64,000 nt of DNA from Gillisia sp. Hel1_33_143 (lineage in GTDB: Bacteria; Bacteroidota; Bacteroidia; Flavobacteriales; Flavobacteriaceae): NCBI RefSeq assembly GCF_900104765.1, contig NZ_LT629737.1:1612001-1676000 (forward strand), given 5' to 3'. Position 1 is the first letter of the stretch, and each line of letters begins with the position of its first letter. This document shows positions 1 through 9,621 of this stretch, piece by piece. The notes under the pieces are model-generated. The model was not told where the DNA came from. It was given only the letters and a program-made list of their open reading frames with translations, and made no database searches. A program made the translations under genes and the position numbers.

Positions 1-351
1 AAATTCGATAATATTCTAGACGCTGCTCTTGGAATTTCAGGAGGCTACAATTTTCATGAAGCCTATCTCGATGAAGCAATGCAAATTAATGAAGAAAAGC
101 TAAGGTTTTTGGAGAGGACTTCTAGATCTAAAATAGAATTCGAGAATGGCGGCTTTATTTCTTCTCATTCTGCAGATGATAAGAATGCCGGACGTGGATT
201 ACGTCCATTTGTTCCGCATCCGTGCCAGGATGAAGAATTTGCTTTAAGCAAATTATTTCAAAAAATTGGAAGAGAGGATGCAAAAAAAGTAGACTTCAAA
301 ATTTATGATGAAATATTCATGAGGACCTTAAAAAACAAGCGCTCTGAATAG
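1..351 (+). CDS. Partial hypothetical protein, 5' end outside window
   Basis: The reading frame is open from base 1, so the true start is probably to the left; an internal ATG lies at 79. At least 116 residues are visible. The C-terminal part is hydrophilic and mixed-charge, with a Pro/Cys segment (RPFVPHPCQ). I do not recognise the family. It runs rightward, opposite to the tail module, and is followed 51 bp later by another small rightward gene. This is the position where phages often keep lysogeny-expressed cargo genes between the tail module and the integration end. Confidence 0.6.
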   Translation, partial: KFDNILDAALGISGGYNFHEAYLDEAMQINEEKLRFLERTSRSKIEFENGGFISSHSADDKNAGRGLRPFVPHPCQDEEFALSKLFQKIGREDAKKVDFKIYDEIFMRTLKNKRSE

Positions 352-402
352 AAATACAATTTTTCTATAAATTTATATACAATAAACCTTCAAAATTATA
401 TA

Positions 403-681
403 ATGGCAAAAGTGAAGAATAGCAATCAAAATCCTGAATCTTTTACTATTTCCGTTACAGAAAAGGACGGCAGAAAGAGTGAAACAAAACACGTTACTGA
501 AGATATCGTGAAATCATGGGATATAGATGCAGAGTTTGTCGCTTGTAATGAGGGCTACATTGATCGATTAAGAGAAGGTCTAAACAATAAATGCCAAACT
601 TTATGTAGACCAATGGTTTTTCTTGACGAAAATGGAAATGAGCAAACAGTCTGGCAAAATATTGATGGCTCCTGGTCTTAA
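403..681 (+). CDS. Small hypothetical phage protein
   Basis: A 92-residue protein with no signal peptide or membrane segment; the central part is acidic and two Cys lie near residues 64-68. It converges with the leftward tail gene and their ends overlap by four bases (678-681). The AT-rich gap before it could carry its own promoter. Function unknown. Its rightward orientation next to the upstream partial gene suggests a two-gene unit expressed separately from the late tail operon, possibly in the lysogen. Confidence 0.65.
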   Translation: MAKVKNSNQNPESFTISVTEKDGRKSETKHVTEDIVKSWDIDAEFVACNEGYIDRLREGLNNKCQTLCRPMVFLDENGNEQTVWQNIDGSWS

Positions 682-2465
682 AAAGTCTCACTTTCTACAT
701 CTACCTTCATTCTTTTTTCAGACAAGATCTTCCTGGTTAATTTCTTAATAATATGCAGCTCGTTGTACTTCTTGCTAAGTGCAGCAATAGATATATTTTC
801 AAAAACAGAACATTCAAAATTTTCTTTAAAGGTTTTAGAGTTTATTCTAAAATAGATCCAGGTTTTCCACCTGTCTTTGGTAACATTATCTAAACTCAAG
901 GTTTTTGAAAGTGATGCAGAACAGGTTGGTAAATTATTAGCGTCAAAACCATCGTACACAGAAAAGTCTATCTTAGATTTTTTTGAAGGATACACTGCAG
1001 TGGTTATATTTTTATTTCGCTCTACGGCCAGAGGCTGCACATCCATCTTAATTTCTACTGTTTCATTCCCTTCTTCATCGATGTCTGAATATACTTGTCC
1101 GTTTTTATTATAAAATACCTGTTCTTTATTGGCATAACTCAGCTTGTAAAACCTGTTAGAGTTATGAGTGATCTTTTTATCCGGATCTTCTAAATGACTG
1201 TGATCTACACTCGGCTTTTTTAATATAGAATCTTGAGTGAAGTTAATTTCTACATAACGCTCATTAGGGGTAATATCTAAATTTAACCAGTTCTTCATCT
1301 CATTTACAAACTCCCCAAAAGTTTGATCCGGCATAAAATTGGAAAGAGTGAATACAGAAGGGAATTCGTTTAACTGTCCTCCCTTAAAAGAATATTCAAA
1401 ATTGTTAAAATCTGTAATACTTTGATTGGTTTGAAGGATTTTTAACTGAATAATAATCGGGCTGAAATTATCTAATTCTTCCACGTTCACGCTAAATTTC
1501 TCATCCAACGTTACTCTGTTATCTTTAGATAATGCCTGGAATAAAATGGTACGTTCTTGAGATAAAGAATCTTCTCTAAAAATGGTGAATTCGAAATATC
1601 GGGCCAATACAGGATCCAGATTAATGTTATAATCTATCTCATAAGTTCCCTGGGAAAGTGGGGTGATTTTCTTTTCATAAATACCGTACACAATTCTATT
1701 AAATACCACCTCCGTAGAAGTTGGCATTCCAAAAGAAAAGTTTACATATTCAGATCCTCTAAATTTTTCTAAGTAATTCTGCGGAATATACACCGCTTTT
1801 TTTAGCACTTCATCCTTAAAAATATCGCCAATAACTTTCTTCCCTGCAGTTTTAAATCCGAATTTAAGGATCTCCAAAAGATAGGGGCAAGGTGCCAGGA
1901 CATTTCTATTGATGTACACCGGTTCTGGACCAGAGGTATCAACCTCGTTCCCTAAATACGCACCATTGCTGTAATTATTTACAAAACCTTCAAAAAGATC
2001 ATAATTTGTTTCTTTACTTATCTCCGGGCGATAGATCATAGGAAATGCAAACGCCGAATACGGCCAATTGCTTTGAGATTTACTCCTGGCAAAAGTCAAA
2101 ATATCTGCTGCAACATTCACTGGCCATGGTAGGTCTTTTAAATCTGTATCATAAGTGCTTATGTTTTCTTCTCCAAATGTGATATTACATTCAATTATTT
2201 TTCCTGTGATCTGGCCTAAAAACAAAGTTGCAGGGTAGTGATTATCTCCCACAATTAATCTTCCCGTAATTTTAGTATCGAGATCTGAAATATTTTCTAA
2301 CGTTGGAATTCCTAATTTGGTAAGCAATTCTGCATCTCCTTTAATAGCAAAAGGCAAAGTGTAATTTCTGTCTATATCATCATTAAAAATATCATTCTGC
2401 TCTGCCAGAGAGATTCCGGTATTGCTAAGATCATATTGGAAGGTTGCTGTTTGAAAAATGATCAT
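678..2465 (-). CDS. Probable tail-tip or baseplate protein (595 aa)
   Basis: A large, mostly beta-rich-looking soluble protein without a signal peptide, encoded two genes after the tape measure protein in the same leftward operon. In tailed phages that position holds distal tail, tail-associated lysin or baseplate hub proteins. The N-terminus (residues 1-130) resembles a compact structural domain rather than an enzyme, and no lysozyme or peptidase motif is seen. Its start overlaps the stop of the upstream gene by four bases (2462-2465), indicating translational coupling. Function rests on context; the family is not recognised. Confidence 0.7.
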   Translation of the reverse strand: MIIFQTATFQYDLSNTGISLAEQNDIFNDDIDRNYTLPFAIKGDAELLTKLGIPTLENISDLDTKITGRLIVGDNHYPATLFLGQITGKIIECNITFGEENISTYDTDLKDLPWPVNVAADILTFARSKSQSNWPYSAFAFPMIYRPEISKETNYDLFEGFVNNYSNGAYLGNEVDTSGPEPVYINRNVLAPCPYLLEILKFGFKTAGKKVIGDIFKDEVLKKAVYIPQNYLEKFRGSEYVNFSFGMPTSTEVVFNRIVYGIYEKKITPLSQGTYEIDYNINLDPVLARYFEFTIFREDSLSQERTILFQALSKDNRVTLDEKFSVNVEELDNFSPIIIQLKILQTNQSITDFNNFEYSFKGGQLNEFPSVFTLSNFMPDQTFGEFVNEMKNWLNLDITPNERYVEINFTQDSILKKPSVDHSHLEDPDKKITHNSNRFYKLSYANKEQVFYNKNGQVYSDIDEEGNETVEIKMDVQPLAVERNKNITTAVYPSKKSKIDFSVYDGFDANNLPTCSASLSKTLSLDNVTKDRWKTWIYFRINSKTFKENFECSVFENISIAALSKKYNELHIIKKLTRKILSEKRMKVDVESETF

Positions 2466-4381
2466 TCTACGGCTATTTTAAATTTCAAATCAATATTTCT
2501 GTTGGTTCTCCTGGTTTCAGATTCTGTAAGGCTTCTAAAGTTCCTAAGCACTTCAAATCTAGCATTGCCATGCTGCAACCATATTTTTTTTGCAGCTAAG
2601 ATTCTGGTTAGAAAAACTTCTTCAGCTTCAGAATAGATATTCCCGGTGCTCAAGCTAAAACTCTTAGGGTTTTTTACTTCTATAACGGTAGAATATTCTT
2701 TACCGCCTCTACTATTTACCGCTACCACACTATCTTCTTCTGAAGTGATTTTAAAAATACTGTCTGCATTAAAAATCTCCGGACAATCCCATTCATTCAA
2801 CCAGATAATCTGAGTGGTGGGTAACGCAGTAGCTTTAACAGTAACAGTTAGATTAATTGGACCAGCTGCAATTTGTATGCTGTCTCCTTTACTCAGTTCA
2901 TAATCTGAAAGCTGAATAAAAACTCCATAAATGTTGGATCCGTTAATGTTCAATAACACATTCCCGGTGTAAGCTCCAGTAATGGTTGCTTGTTCTATAG
3001 CTTCATCACTCATAAAATTAAAAGCGATTACAGCATCTGCAGGAACGGTAATTTTACTCGGCAAATAGGTAAGAATATTTTGTTTTTTTGGAGTGCTTCC
3101 GTTTAAAAAAGTAATATTTTGATAAGCAGCTCTTTCTTCCAATACAGCATTCCCTAGTTGTTTGTCATATACCGTAAAATCATAACGAATAGGTATTACA
3201 GGAATAAAGCTGTGGGTATAAAGTTCTGGCAGTAACTGAGGTTTTAATAATAGATCTGTTTCCTGGCCAATAAGTACCGAAGCTGCATTTTTAAAGAAAG
3301 GAACTCGCTTTCTATATTTTTTAGTTTCCAGCGTTCCCTGAGTAGTAAAATCTAGTACCGTTTCTGCATTTACAACAGCGTTGGTCATGTTAAGCGTTAC
3401 TCGATCTTCTGCAAAATAAAAGCCATTATTTTCTATTCCGGCAGTTTCTTCTTTTACAATTTGTAGTAATACGCTTACAATACTAACTCCATAAGTACTG
3501 CTTACGGTAATCTCAGCAGGATATGCTCCTACTTCCAAGATTTCAGTATTAACAGTACTAACTTCAATTCTATTAACACCGGCAAGCGCATTGTCTGGAG
3601 TAATTTGAAGCCAGTTTACATTACTGGAAACGTTAATGGAGACAGAGGCATCTATATTTATAGATTTTACTTTATCTGGGATGGCTTGATAGGCTTCAGA
3701 AAACTCTAAAACGTTAGGAGTTACAATTAGATAATCTTCCTCATTATCTGTACCTGAAATATAAAAATATACAATTCCTTCTAGCTGGCTATCTCCATCA
3801 TCTACCACAAAATGGGCAACATTGGTATAGGCATCTAAACCTGCTGGATCTGCAGTTAAGGATATGGTAGAATTTTCGGAGCCGTTATCTGCAGAAAAAG
3901 TAAGCCAGGGTTGATCTGAAACAATGCTCCAGTTATTTAGCGTAGAGATGGCTAAAAATTGAGCAGCTGGAGGAACCTCTCCTCTTTTATATTGAAAAAC
4001 AAAGCTCTTTTTACTTAGTGATAGAGGCGTATAAGCCAACACTCTTAAATTTACTTTTAAGGTGCAGGTTTGGGTACCAATAACCGGAAAAGATTCTACT
4101 CTCCCTTTAATTTTGACTTCTGCCGTTTGTAAACCAACACTTAAATTATTGGCATAGGCAGGATCTATGGCAATGTTGTAAAACAATTTTGTAACATGCC
4201 CATCATCTTCCTTCTCTAGGTCAGTTAAAATAACCTTGAGCCAAGAAGGTTTTTCTGCTACTTCTACTGTGCTAATGTTAGCAAATGGATATTGCGGAGT
4301 TAATTCTACTACCGTGTTTGGAATTGCACTAGAATTTTTCCTGTAGGTAATGCTTAATATACTTGGATTAAATATTGCCAT
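2462..4381 (-). CDS. Tail protein with BACON-like Ig domains (639 aa)
   Basis: Two or three successive beta-sandwich segments in residues 100-310 carry BACON-type signatures such as WLTFSADNGSENSTIS and WLQITPDNALAG. BACON domains are common in Bacteroidota glycan-binding proteins and occur in tail proteins of crAss-like phages. The C-terminal half is unrecognised. It follows the tape measure gene by two bases and overlaps the next tail gene, so a role at the tail tip or as a side fibre contacting surface glycans is likely. The BACON call is by eye from the W-L-x-x-S pattern and needs a profile search. Confidence 0.7.
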   Translation of the reverse strand: MAIFNPSILSITYRKNSSAIPNTVVELTPQYPFANISTVEVAEKPSWLKVILTDLEKEDDGHVTKLFYNIAIDPAYANNLSVGLQTAEVKIKGRVESFPVIGTQTCTLKVNLRVLAYTPLSLSKKSFVFQYKRGEVPPAAQFLAISTLNNWSIVSDQPWLTFSADNGSENSTISLTADPAGLDAYTNVAHFVVDDGDSQLEGIVYFYISGTDNEEDYLIVTPNVLEFSEAYQAIPDKVKSINIDASVSINVSSNVNWLQITPDNALAGVNRIEVSTVNTEILEVGAYPAEITVSSTYGVSIVSVLLQIVKEETAGIENNGFYFAEDRVTLNMTNAVVNAETVLDFTTQGTLETKKYRKRVPFFKNAASVLIGQETDLLLKPQLLPELYTHSFIPVIPIRYDFTVYDKQLGNAVLEERAAYQNITFLNGSTPKKQNILTYLPSKITVPADAVIAFNFMSDEAIEQATITGAYTGNVLLNINGSNIYGVFIQLSDYELSKGDSIQIAAGPINLTVTVKATALPTTQIIWLNEWDCPEIFNADSIFKITSEEDSVVAVNSRGGKEYSTVIEVKNPKSFSLSTGNIYSEAEEVFLTRILAAKKIWLQHGNARFEVLRNFRSLTESETRRTNRNIDLKFKIAVE

Positions 4382-4383
4382 TG

Positions 4384-7200
4384 TTATTTTTTAATTTTTG
4401 CTTTAGCTATTACAGCGTCTAATTTCTTTTCAGCCTCTTTTCGTTTTTGTTCAGCTTCATATCCAAAGTAGATATCTCCAGTTATTCCTACTGCCTCCAA
4501 AATAGATTCTAAAAGTTGTATTTGTCTGGAACCATCACCTCCAGATCCGGAACCGGAATTGGAAGGCAGCGTTAAAGTATCTGTTCCAACATCTCCACCA
4601 TCGGCATATAAACCTAATTTGCTTTTTCTTTTTTTCTCCAGATAATTAATTATCTCCGGAACTTCTGGATCTTTTCTTACAACTTCCGGAATTACATATT
4701 CGTTTACATGGACAACTCCAGCCACTTCGTGACCAGTTTCATCTTTATATCCCATTCCAAAAAGTGTAGTATCACCTCCTTTAGCAAAACCCGCAATAGC
4801 ACTTCCGGCAATTGATCCTAATTGAATGGCTGCATTTATTTTTACTGCTGCAGCTTGGTTTAAACCTGTAGCGGTATTTATAGCCACCCACGGCATACCA
4901 AATGTTAATGGAGCTGCTGCAACAGCTGCTGTATTTGCAATTGCTGTATTTGCACTAATTGCTGCTAAAGATTTTGCGGTATTTGTAAAGACTTCTGCAG
5001 CTGCCATTCCTTTTTCAATTAAGAACAAGGCTTTATAGATTCCTTTTTTGTTTTGGAAAACCGACTTTAAAACATCAACACCTGCAAATGCTGCGTTTGT
5101 TTTTGCCATTTCAAGATCTTTAGTTGCCTGAACTGAAGCTTCTGCCCACTTTTTTTCTAGGTCGTGTTGTTTAGAAAGTCCCTGTTCTTTAATCTCATAG
5201 ATCTTATCTTGATGATTTTTCTCTAGTAACTGCTTAAATTGGTTTTTCTCATCGGTAGTTAATTCAATCTTTTTAAGCTCCTCCTCAAATTTCTCCAGAT
5301 CTTTTTGATATCTAATTTCCTCTGCCTCCAGGCGCTTTTCTTCATCAGTTTCCTTTTGGGCGATAGAAAGTTCATCTATCAAGGCTTGTTTGCGTTCCTG
5401 GAATGCTTTTAAGTTTTCCAGCTCTTTTTCTTGCTGCTTTGCATCATATTCGGCATTAATGGCATCTGTTACCTCTTTTGAAGCTTCCAACTCCGCAGCT
5501 TTTGCCAATTCACGCTCACGTTCTAATTCAATTTTTTTCTTATCTGTATCTGCCTCTCGATCTTCTTTTCTCTTTGCATATTCTTTTTGAAGATTTTCAA
5601 TAGTTTCCAGACGTTTTTTCTCATTTGCAATAGCTTCTTTAGCTCTAGATTCTGCAAGTTTTGCTGCTTCTTTTTGCTCTTTTAAATTATTAGAATTGGA
5701 TACTTCCGGAGCATTTACTTTTGTTTTTTCGGCATCACGTTGTGCAGCAGCAGCTTTTTCTCGTTTTGCCTGTTTTTTATCAAACTCATCTCCTTTTTTC
5801 TCCCATGCTGCAAAGAAATTATCTGAACCTGTGAAAGCTTCTTTAGTGGCTTGTACAGATTGAAAAATAAATTTTCTAAATCCTGTATCGACTTTAGATA
5901 GACCCTCAAGAACAGAATTCATTCCTTCAAAAAATCCAGCTTTAAAATTGATCCAGGCAACACTTATATCGTTAACAAAGGCTGAATATTGATCGGACTT
6001 AAGCGCATCGTTCTGTGCTTCTTCCAATCTGTTATTAGCATCTGCCACTCTTTGAAGCTCTGCCTCTAAAGGTGTTAGTGCTCTTTCTTGATCAATTAGA
6101 GATCTATTAACAGCCTCGAAAATTAAAAGAGCTCCACCTGCATCTTCTCCAGCACCTTTAAAAAGATCTGCAGTTAACAACTGTGCCTGCTGTGCATTCA
6201 ATCCAATATTTTCAGCTTCACCCGCAACTAAGCCTAAGGCATCTTTTACAGTGATGCTTCCATCCTGAATTCCATTAAAAAGTTTATCTGTGAATTCCTT
6301 TCCAAAGGCGTTTTCTAAGGCCTCACGAGAAGCCTCAGTTTCTTCCATAAGACTTAAAGAGAATTCTTTAATAGCATCCGGTAGTTTATCAGAATAGATC
6401 TTCATATCTATTCCTGTATTCACGATTCTTTGAAAATCTTCTACAGTGAATCCTGCCTGAGCAAAAAGCTTTGGATATTCTTTAATGCTATCCAGAAATT
6501 CTGTATTCTCTTTTCCACCTCTAATAAGGCCATTTTCAATTCTATCAAACGCTTCTTCATAAGAAATTCCAAATGCCTCGACCAATGTAGAAGCTGCAGT
6601 AAGAGATTCTTTAAAATCGGTGCCAAAGGTTTTTTCAAGTGCTGTAGCTCTAACACGTGCCTGGTCTAAAGCTTCGCCACTTAACTGCGTGATCTGTTGG
6701 GTGATTCTATTAGCTTCTAAAGCGGCTTCGTTATATTTAAACCATTCTTTTGCAGCAATACCAATACCTGCAAGTGCAACTAGCGCTAACCCTATAGGAG
6801 TAGCAATAAATTTAAGGGAGGCAATAGTGGCGGTTCTAATTTGGGCAGTGACTCCTGCCATTGCTGTTTTAAATGCTAATACATCACCAGATCGGAACGC
6901 TGAAAAAGCATCAGCAAAATTATTTCCAAACTCCTGCATTGCAGAGGCCTGTTCATCTATAGTATCTGTAGAGCGGGCAATTTCCTCTCTAAATGCTTTT
7001 TGAGCTGCAATTTGTTTTTTTCTTTCAGCTTCAATTATAGCCAGATCTTTATTAGCTTTTATATATTCTTCCGTTCCTTCTGTATTCTTATTCACTTCCC
7101 GTCTGAGATTATACATCTCTCTAGTAAGATCCTTCATGGTATTTTCTACCTCTCGACCATTTACCTTTATAGTAAGATTTAATGCGTTATTATTTGCCAT
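4384..7200 (-). CDS. Tape measure protein (938 aa)
   Basis: Very long protein with a hydrophobic segment at residues 131-150 (FIATPIGLALVALAGIGIAA), a long charged coiled coil at roughly 500-700 rich in Lys/Glu, and an Ala-rich hydrophobic stretch near 735-800. This architecture, and a position just before tail-tip genes, is typical of the protein that sets tail length and helps inject DNA. By the usual 0.15 nm per residue rule the tail would be about 140 nm, an estimate only. Its start overlaps the end of the preceding gene by 11 bases. Confidence 0.9.
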   Translation of the reverse strand: MANNNALNLTIKVNGREVENTMKDLTREMYNLRREVNKNTEGTEEYIKANKDLAIIEAERKKQIAAQKAFREEIARSTDTIDEQASAMQEFGNNFADAFSAFRSGDVLAFKTAMAGVTAQIRTATIASLKFIATPIGLALVALAGIGIAAKEWFKYNEAALEANRITQQITQLSGEALDQARVRATALEKTFGTDFKESLTAASTLVEAFGISYEEAFDRIENGLIRGGKENTEFLDSIKEYPKLFAQAGFTVEDFQRIVNTGIDMKIYSDKLPDAIKEFSLSLMEETEASREALENAFGKEFTDKLFNGIQDGSITVKDALGLVAGEAENIGLNAQQAQLLTADLFKGAGEDAGGALLIFEAVNRSLIDQERALTPLEAELQRVADANNRLEEAQNDALKSDQYSAFVNDISVAWINFKAGFFEGMNSVLEGLSKVDTGFRKFIFQSVQATKEAFTGSDNFFAAWEKKGDEFDKKQAKREKAAAAQRDAEKTKVNAPEVSNSNNLKEQKEAAKLAESRAKEAIANEKKRLETIENLQKEYAKRKEDREADTDKKKIELERERELAKAAELEASKEVTDAINAEYDAKQQEKELENLKAFQERKQALIDELSIAQKETDEEKRLEAEEIRYQKDLEKFEEELKKIELTTDEKNQFKQLLEKNHQDKIYEIKEQGLSKQHDLEKKWAEASVQATKDLEMAKTNAAFAGVDVLKSVFQNKKGIYKALFLIEKGMAAAEVFTNTAKSLAAISANTAIANTAAVAAAPLTFGMPWVAINTATGLNQAAAVKINAAIQLGSIAGSAIAGFAKGGDTTLFGMGYKDETGHEVAGVVHVNEYVIPEVVRKDPEVPEIINYLEKKRKSKLGLYADGGDVGTDTLTLPSNSGSGSGGDGSRQIQLLESILEAVGITGDIYFGYEAEQKRKEAEKKLDAVIAKAKIKK

Positions 7201-7663
7201 CAGTAGAATTGAATTTAATTATCATTTGTTCCAGGAGTACTTCTACACTTTGTCCTCGGGTTTTCGATAGTTCGGTGGTCAAATAGTCCACAGCTCCGCT
7301 TTTAATGTAGATGTCACTAAAAATTTCTCGTGCTGGCAGATTAAAAGAATGCCGCTTTCGTTGTGTTCTTGTTTTTTCATACCGATCAGCTTTTAAATAA
7401 ACAGATGTTGCCGATCTTTGGCCTGTAAAACCGTAGTTAAGTATGTAACCAGTTTTAGTAGATTGTAGGTTAAGCCCCAATAATTTATAGTCTCCCATTT
7501 TTTCCTTAATCCTGGTGGATTTTAGAAGTGGTTTTTTCCCATTGGTTCCTTTACCTCTTAGGTTCAGTTTTTGCTCCAAAACACTATGCAAATAGGCTTG
7601 TGCCATCTTTGCGGCAGTTCTTCCTATTTGCTTTTCTTTGGATTTAATTTCGTCAGCAGTCAT
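7190..7663 (-). CDS. Putative neck/tail-joining protein (157 aa)
   Basis: A basic soluble protein rich in Lys and Arg, with a conserved-looking centre (residues 60-110) and no signal peptide. It lies directly upstream of the tape measure gene and downstream of another small structural candidate, the region where head-tail connector and tail-completion proteins are usually encoded. Size and basic character fit an HK97 gp10-like joining protein, but I see no diagnostic motif. It ends inside the start of the tape measure gene. Confidence 0.6.
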   Translation of the reverse strand: MTADEIKSKEKQIGRTAAKMAQAYLHSVLEQKLNLRGKGTNGKKPLLKSTRIKEKMGDYKLLGLNLQSTKTGYILNYGFTGQRSATSVYLKADRYEKTRTQRKRHSFNLPAREIFSDIYIKSGAVDYLTTELSKTRGQSVEVLLEQMIIKFNSTDGK

Positions 7664-7664
7664 A

Positions 7665-8171
7665 TTAACAGGTTAAGTCAATATCATCCCAATCTGCAGC
7701 ATCTAACTTTAAAGACTCATCACCAGCAATAATTCCTGTGAATTGAAATCCATATAAAGCTTCAGTAAATATTGGTCCTTCTTTTACCCATTTCACTGTC
7801 TCCGACTGAAATTTATTATGTAAAAAATGACCTGTAACGCGTGCATCATAACGCATCCTGGCAATGATCTTTAGACCAATTCTTTCACATTGATCCAGCA
7901 TTTCATTCTGTTGATCAAAATTTCCGGCACGACATTTTTGATATATTGAAAAATAGAATCTACGGTTGACCTTAGAAGAATGAATTGAGGAGCCTTCTGT
8001 GTCTCCTTCAGGACTTTCCACTACCATGGCAGGAAAATTTATCCCACTTCTAAAACTTCCAGTTATTTCTTCCAGATCCATCCTGAAGAATGATTTCTCC
8101 GGAAAGTCTTTTAAATTTTTATTCAGACTCTCGAAATAGTCTATAATTGGCTTGTGGGTTGGGGCGCTCAT
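7665..8171 (-). CDS. Putative tail completion/terminator protein (168 aa)
   Basis: A soluble mixed-charge protein. It resembles tail terminator proteins in size and in having an N-terminal helix followed by alternating strands (for example RRFYFSIYQK), but this is a shape argument only. Its start ATG overlaps the stop of the upstream gene (ATGA, 8168-8171), so it is translationally coupled. It sits in the block leading to the tape measure gene. A minor head-tail connector is the main alternative. Confidence 0.55.
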   Translation of the reverse strand: MSAPTHKPIIDYFESLNKNLKDFPEKSFFRMDLEEITGSFRSGINFPAMVVESPEGDTEGSSIHSSKVNRRFYFSIYQKCRAGNFDQQNEMLDQCERIGLKIIARMRYDARVTGHFLHNKFQSETVKWVKEGPIFTEALYGFQFTGIIAGDESLKLDAADWDDIDLTC

Positions 8172-9040
8172 TCTTTCTTATTTTTCATTTCTATAAGCTC
8201 ATTTTCATAAGGGCCAAAGAAATCGTGGATATTCAGGTTTTGAACCAGATCTAGTTTAGAGTGATCAAACTGGATCTTGAAGTGCAGCAGCTTTCCGAAA
8301 GGAGTATAGGATACTTGAATCTTTTTAATTTTCTTCTCCCCTTTTTCGGGTGCCGGAAAAACATGTGGATACTGTTTTACGATATAGTTCCGGCAACCTT
8401 CATACGTATATGCAACGGCCAGCTTTTTTCTGTACCGCAACCTTTTGATAGCTTTTACATCTTTCTCCACAAAAAACTTATCGAAGCTTCTGCGTGGATC
8501 TATTTCTTTTGAGGAGGATCCGGCCGGACGGTAAAGTGTAGCACACAGCATATCCAGATATCTTATATCCTGCGTTTTTCTCCAGTTATAATACAGCGAG
8601 TCTATAAAAGAAAACTCCTTTATGCTGATGTTCTGAAGACGATCTGCAGGAGGGAAATAAGTTTCCTTTTTTAACCGAAATGCAGGAATAAAATTTGTCC
8701 TGGTAATTTCTCCAAGAAGAAATTTTACATAATCCTGATATTCTTCTGATGGAATTTGCCATAATGCAATCCATACTTTTCCGAAATTATTAACCCTGAG
8801 AAGGTTTTTCACTAAGGCTACATACAGCTTAGAATAATGCGCAGGTTGAAATTCTTTAGGATGGCAATCTTTTAATTTGTGGAAGTGCTCCAGCGCTGCA
8901 GCAACTCCGCAAAGTTGAACTGCTGTGAGTTGGTTCCAACTCCTGGCCATAGTAATGTTTCTGCCAAAAAGGACTAATGCCATATAGAGGAAAAGATCCT
9001 TTACCGGCGTAATGATGTAGTATCTAAAAAATTCCTTCAT
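8168..9040 (-). CDS. Unknown late phage protein (290 aa)
   Basis: The N-terminus is hydrophobic (residues 5-27, including LFLYMALVLFG), and the rest is rich in aromatic and basic residues. It is the first gene of a late block after the lysis cassette. A TGTCCTTTTTT motif lies about 30-40 bases upstream of its ATG (9070-9080 read on the other strand), suggesting its own promoter. Members of this position in Bacteroidota prophages are often of unknown function. A tail-assembly role is possible; I do not recognise a family. Confidence 0.6.
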   Translation of the reverse strand: MKEFFRYYIITPVKDLFLYMALVLFGRNITMARSWNQLTAVQLCGVAAALEHFHKLKDCHPKEFQPAHYSKLYVALVKNLLRVNNFGKVWIALWQIPSEEYQDYVKFLLGEITRTNFIPAFRLKKETYFPPADRLQNISIKEFSFIDSLYYNWRKTQDIRYLDMLCATLYRPAGSSSKEIDPRRSFDKFFVEKDVKAIKRLRYRKKLAVAYTYEGCRNYIVKQYPHVFPAPEKGEKKIKKIQVSYTPFGKLLHFKIQFDHSKLDLVQNLNIHDFFGPYENELIEMKNKKE

Positions 9041-9119
9041 ACCTCAAATTTGATCTTTGAAGGCATGAGAAAAAAGGACAGGGAAATTCAGTGAGCAGTG
9101 AGCTGTGTACCAGTAGTAT

Positions 9120-9611
9120 TTAAATGCTTAGTTTTCTCGTTTTAAAATAAAAAAACAGCAATATTAATCCGGCAATTATCCCGAAGATGATCCCAAGGTT
9201 TGCTCCCCAGGAGATAGATTCTCTTTCCACTTTTTTCCCTTTTTCTTTTACGGTGGAATCTTTGTTGCTTTTGCTATTATCTTCTTTGGAGGAAGCTTTG
9301 GAACCATTGGTGGTATTGGTAGAATTTTCTTTTTTATTTGTAATGTCCAGGGCAGCATTTTGCCAGGTAACGGTGTTACCAGTCACATTCAAAGAAGAAG
9401 GTTTTTCCGGATCTTGAGGCGTTGCTTTAATATTCTTTTCCTGAATATTAGAAATGCTGGTACTTTCAAATACTTCTGAATCTGAAGTCTTGATCTCGTT
9501 TTGTGTGATCTCTGAGAGTTTTTCTACTTTCTTTTGAGTCTCAGCTTTTCTGGAACTGCAAGCACTAAATATTGTTAGTGCCAGGATTGCAAATAGTAAT
9601 TTTGTTTTCAT
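9120..9611 (-). CDS. Candidate unimolecular spanin (lipoprotein with C-terminal TM)
   Basis: The N-terminus is a lipoprotein signal with lipobox FSAC (Cys about residue 18). The long middle is polar and rich in Ser, Lys, Asn and Thr, and a single C-terminal membrane helix (LGIIFGIIAGLILLFFYF) ends in a basic tail. A lipid anchor at one end and an inner-membrane helix at the other is the architecture of u-spanins such as phage T1 gp11, which fuse the two membranes after endolysin has cut the wall. It directly follows the endolysin gene. Function is inferred from topology and position. Confidence 0.72.
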   Translation of the reverse strand: MKTKLLFAILALTIFSACSSRKAETQKKVEKLSEITQNEIKTSDSEVFESTSISNIQEKNIKATPQDPEKPSSLNVTGNTVTWQNAALDITNKKENSTNTTNGSKASSKEDNSKSNKDSTVKEKGKKVERESISWGANLGIIFGIIAGLILLFFYFKTRKLSI

Positions 9612-9621
9612 ATATAATTGT

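Noticed and set aside
6620-7003. Rightward 127-residue open frame
   Set aside because: Shadow of the tape measure gene on the other strand; composition follows the opposite coding strand.
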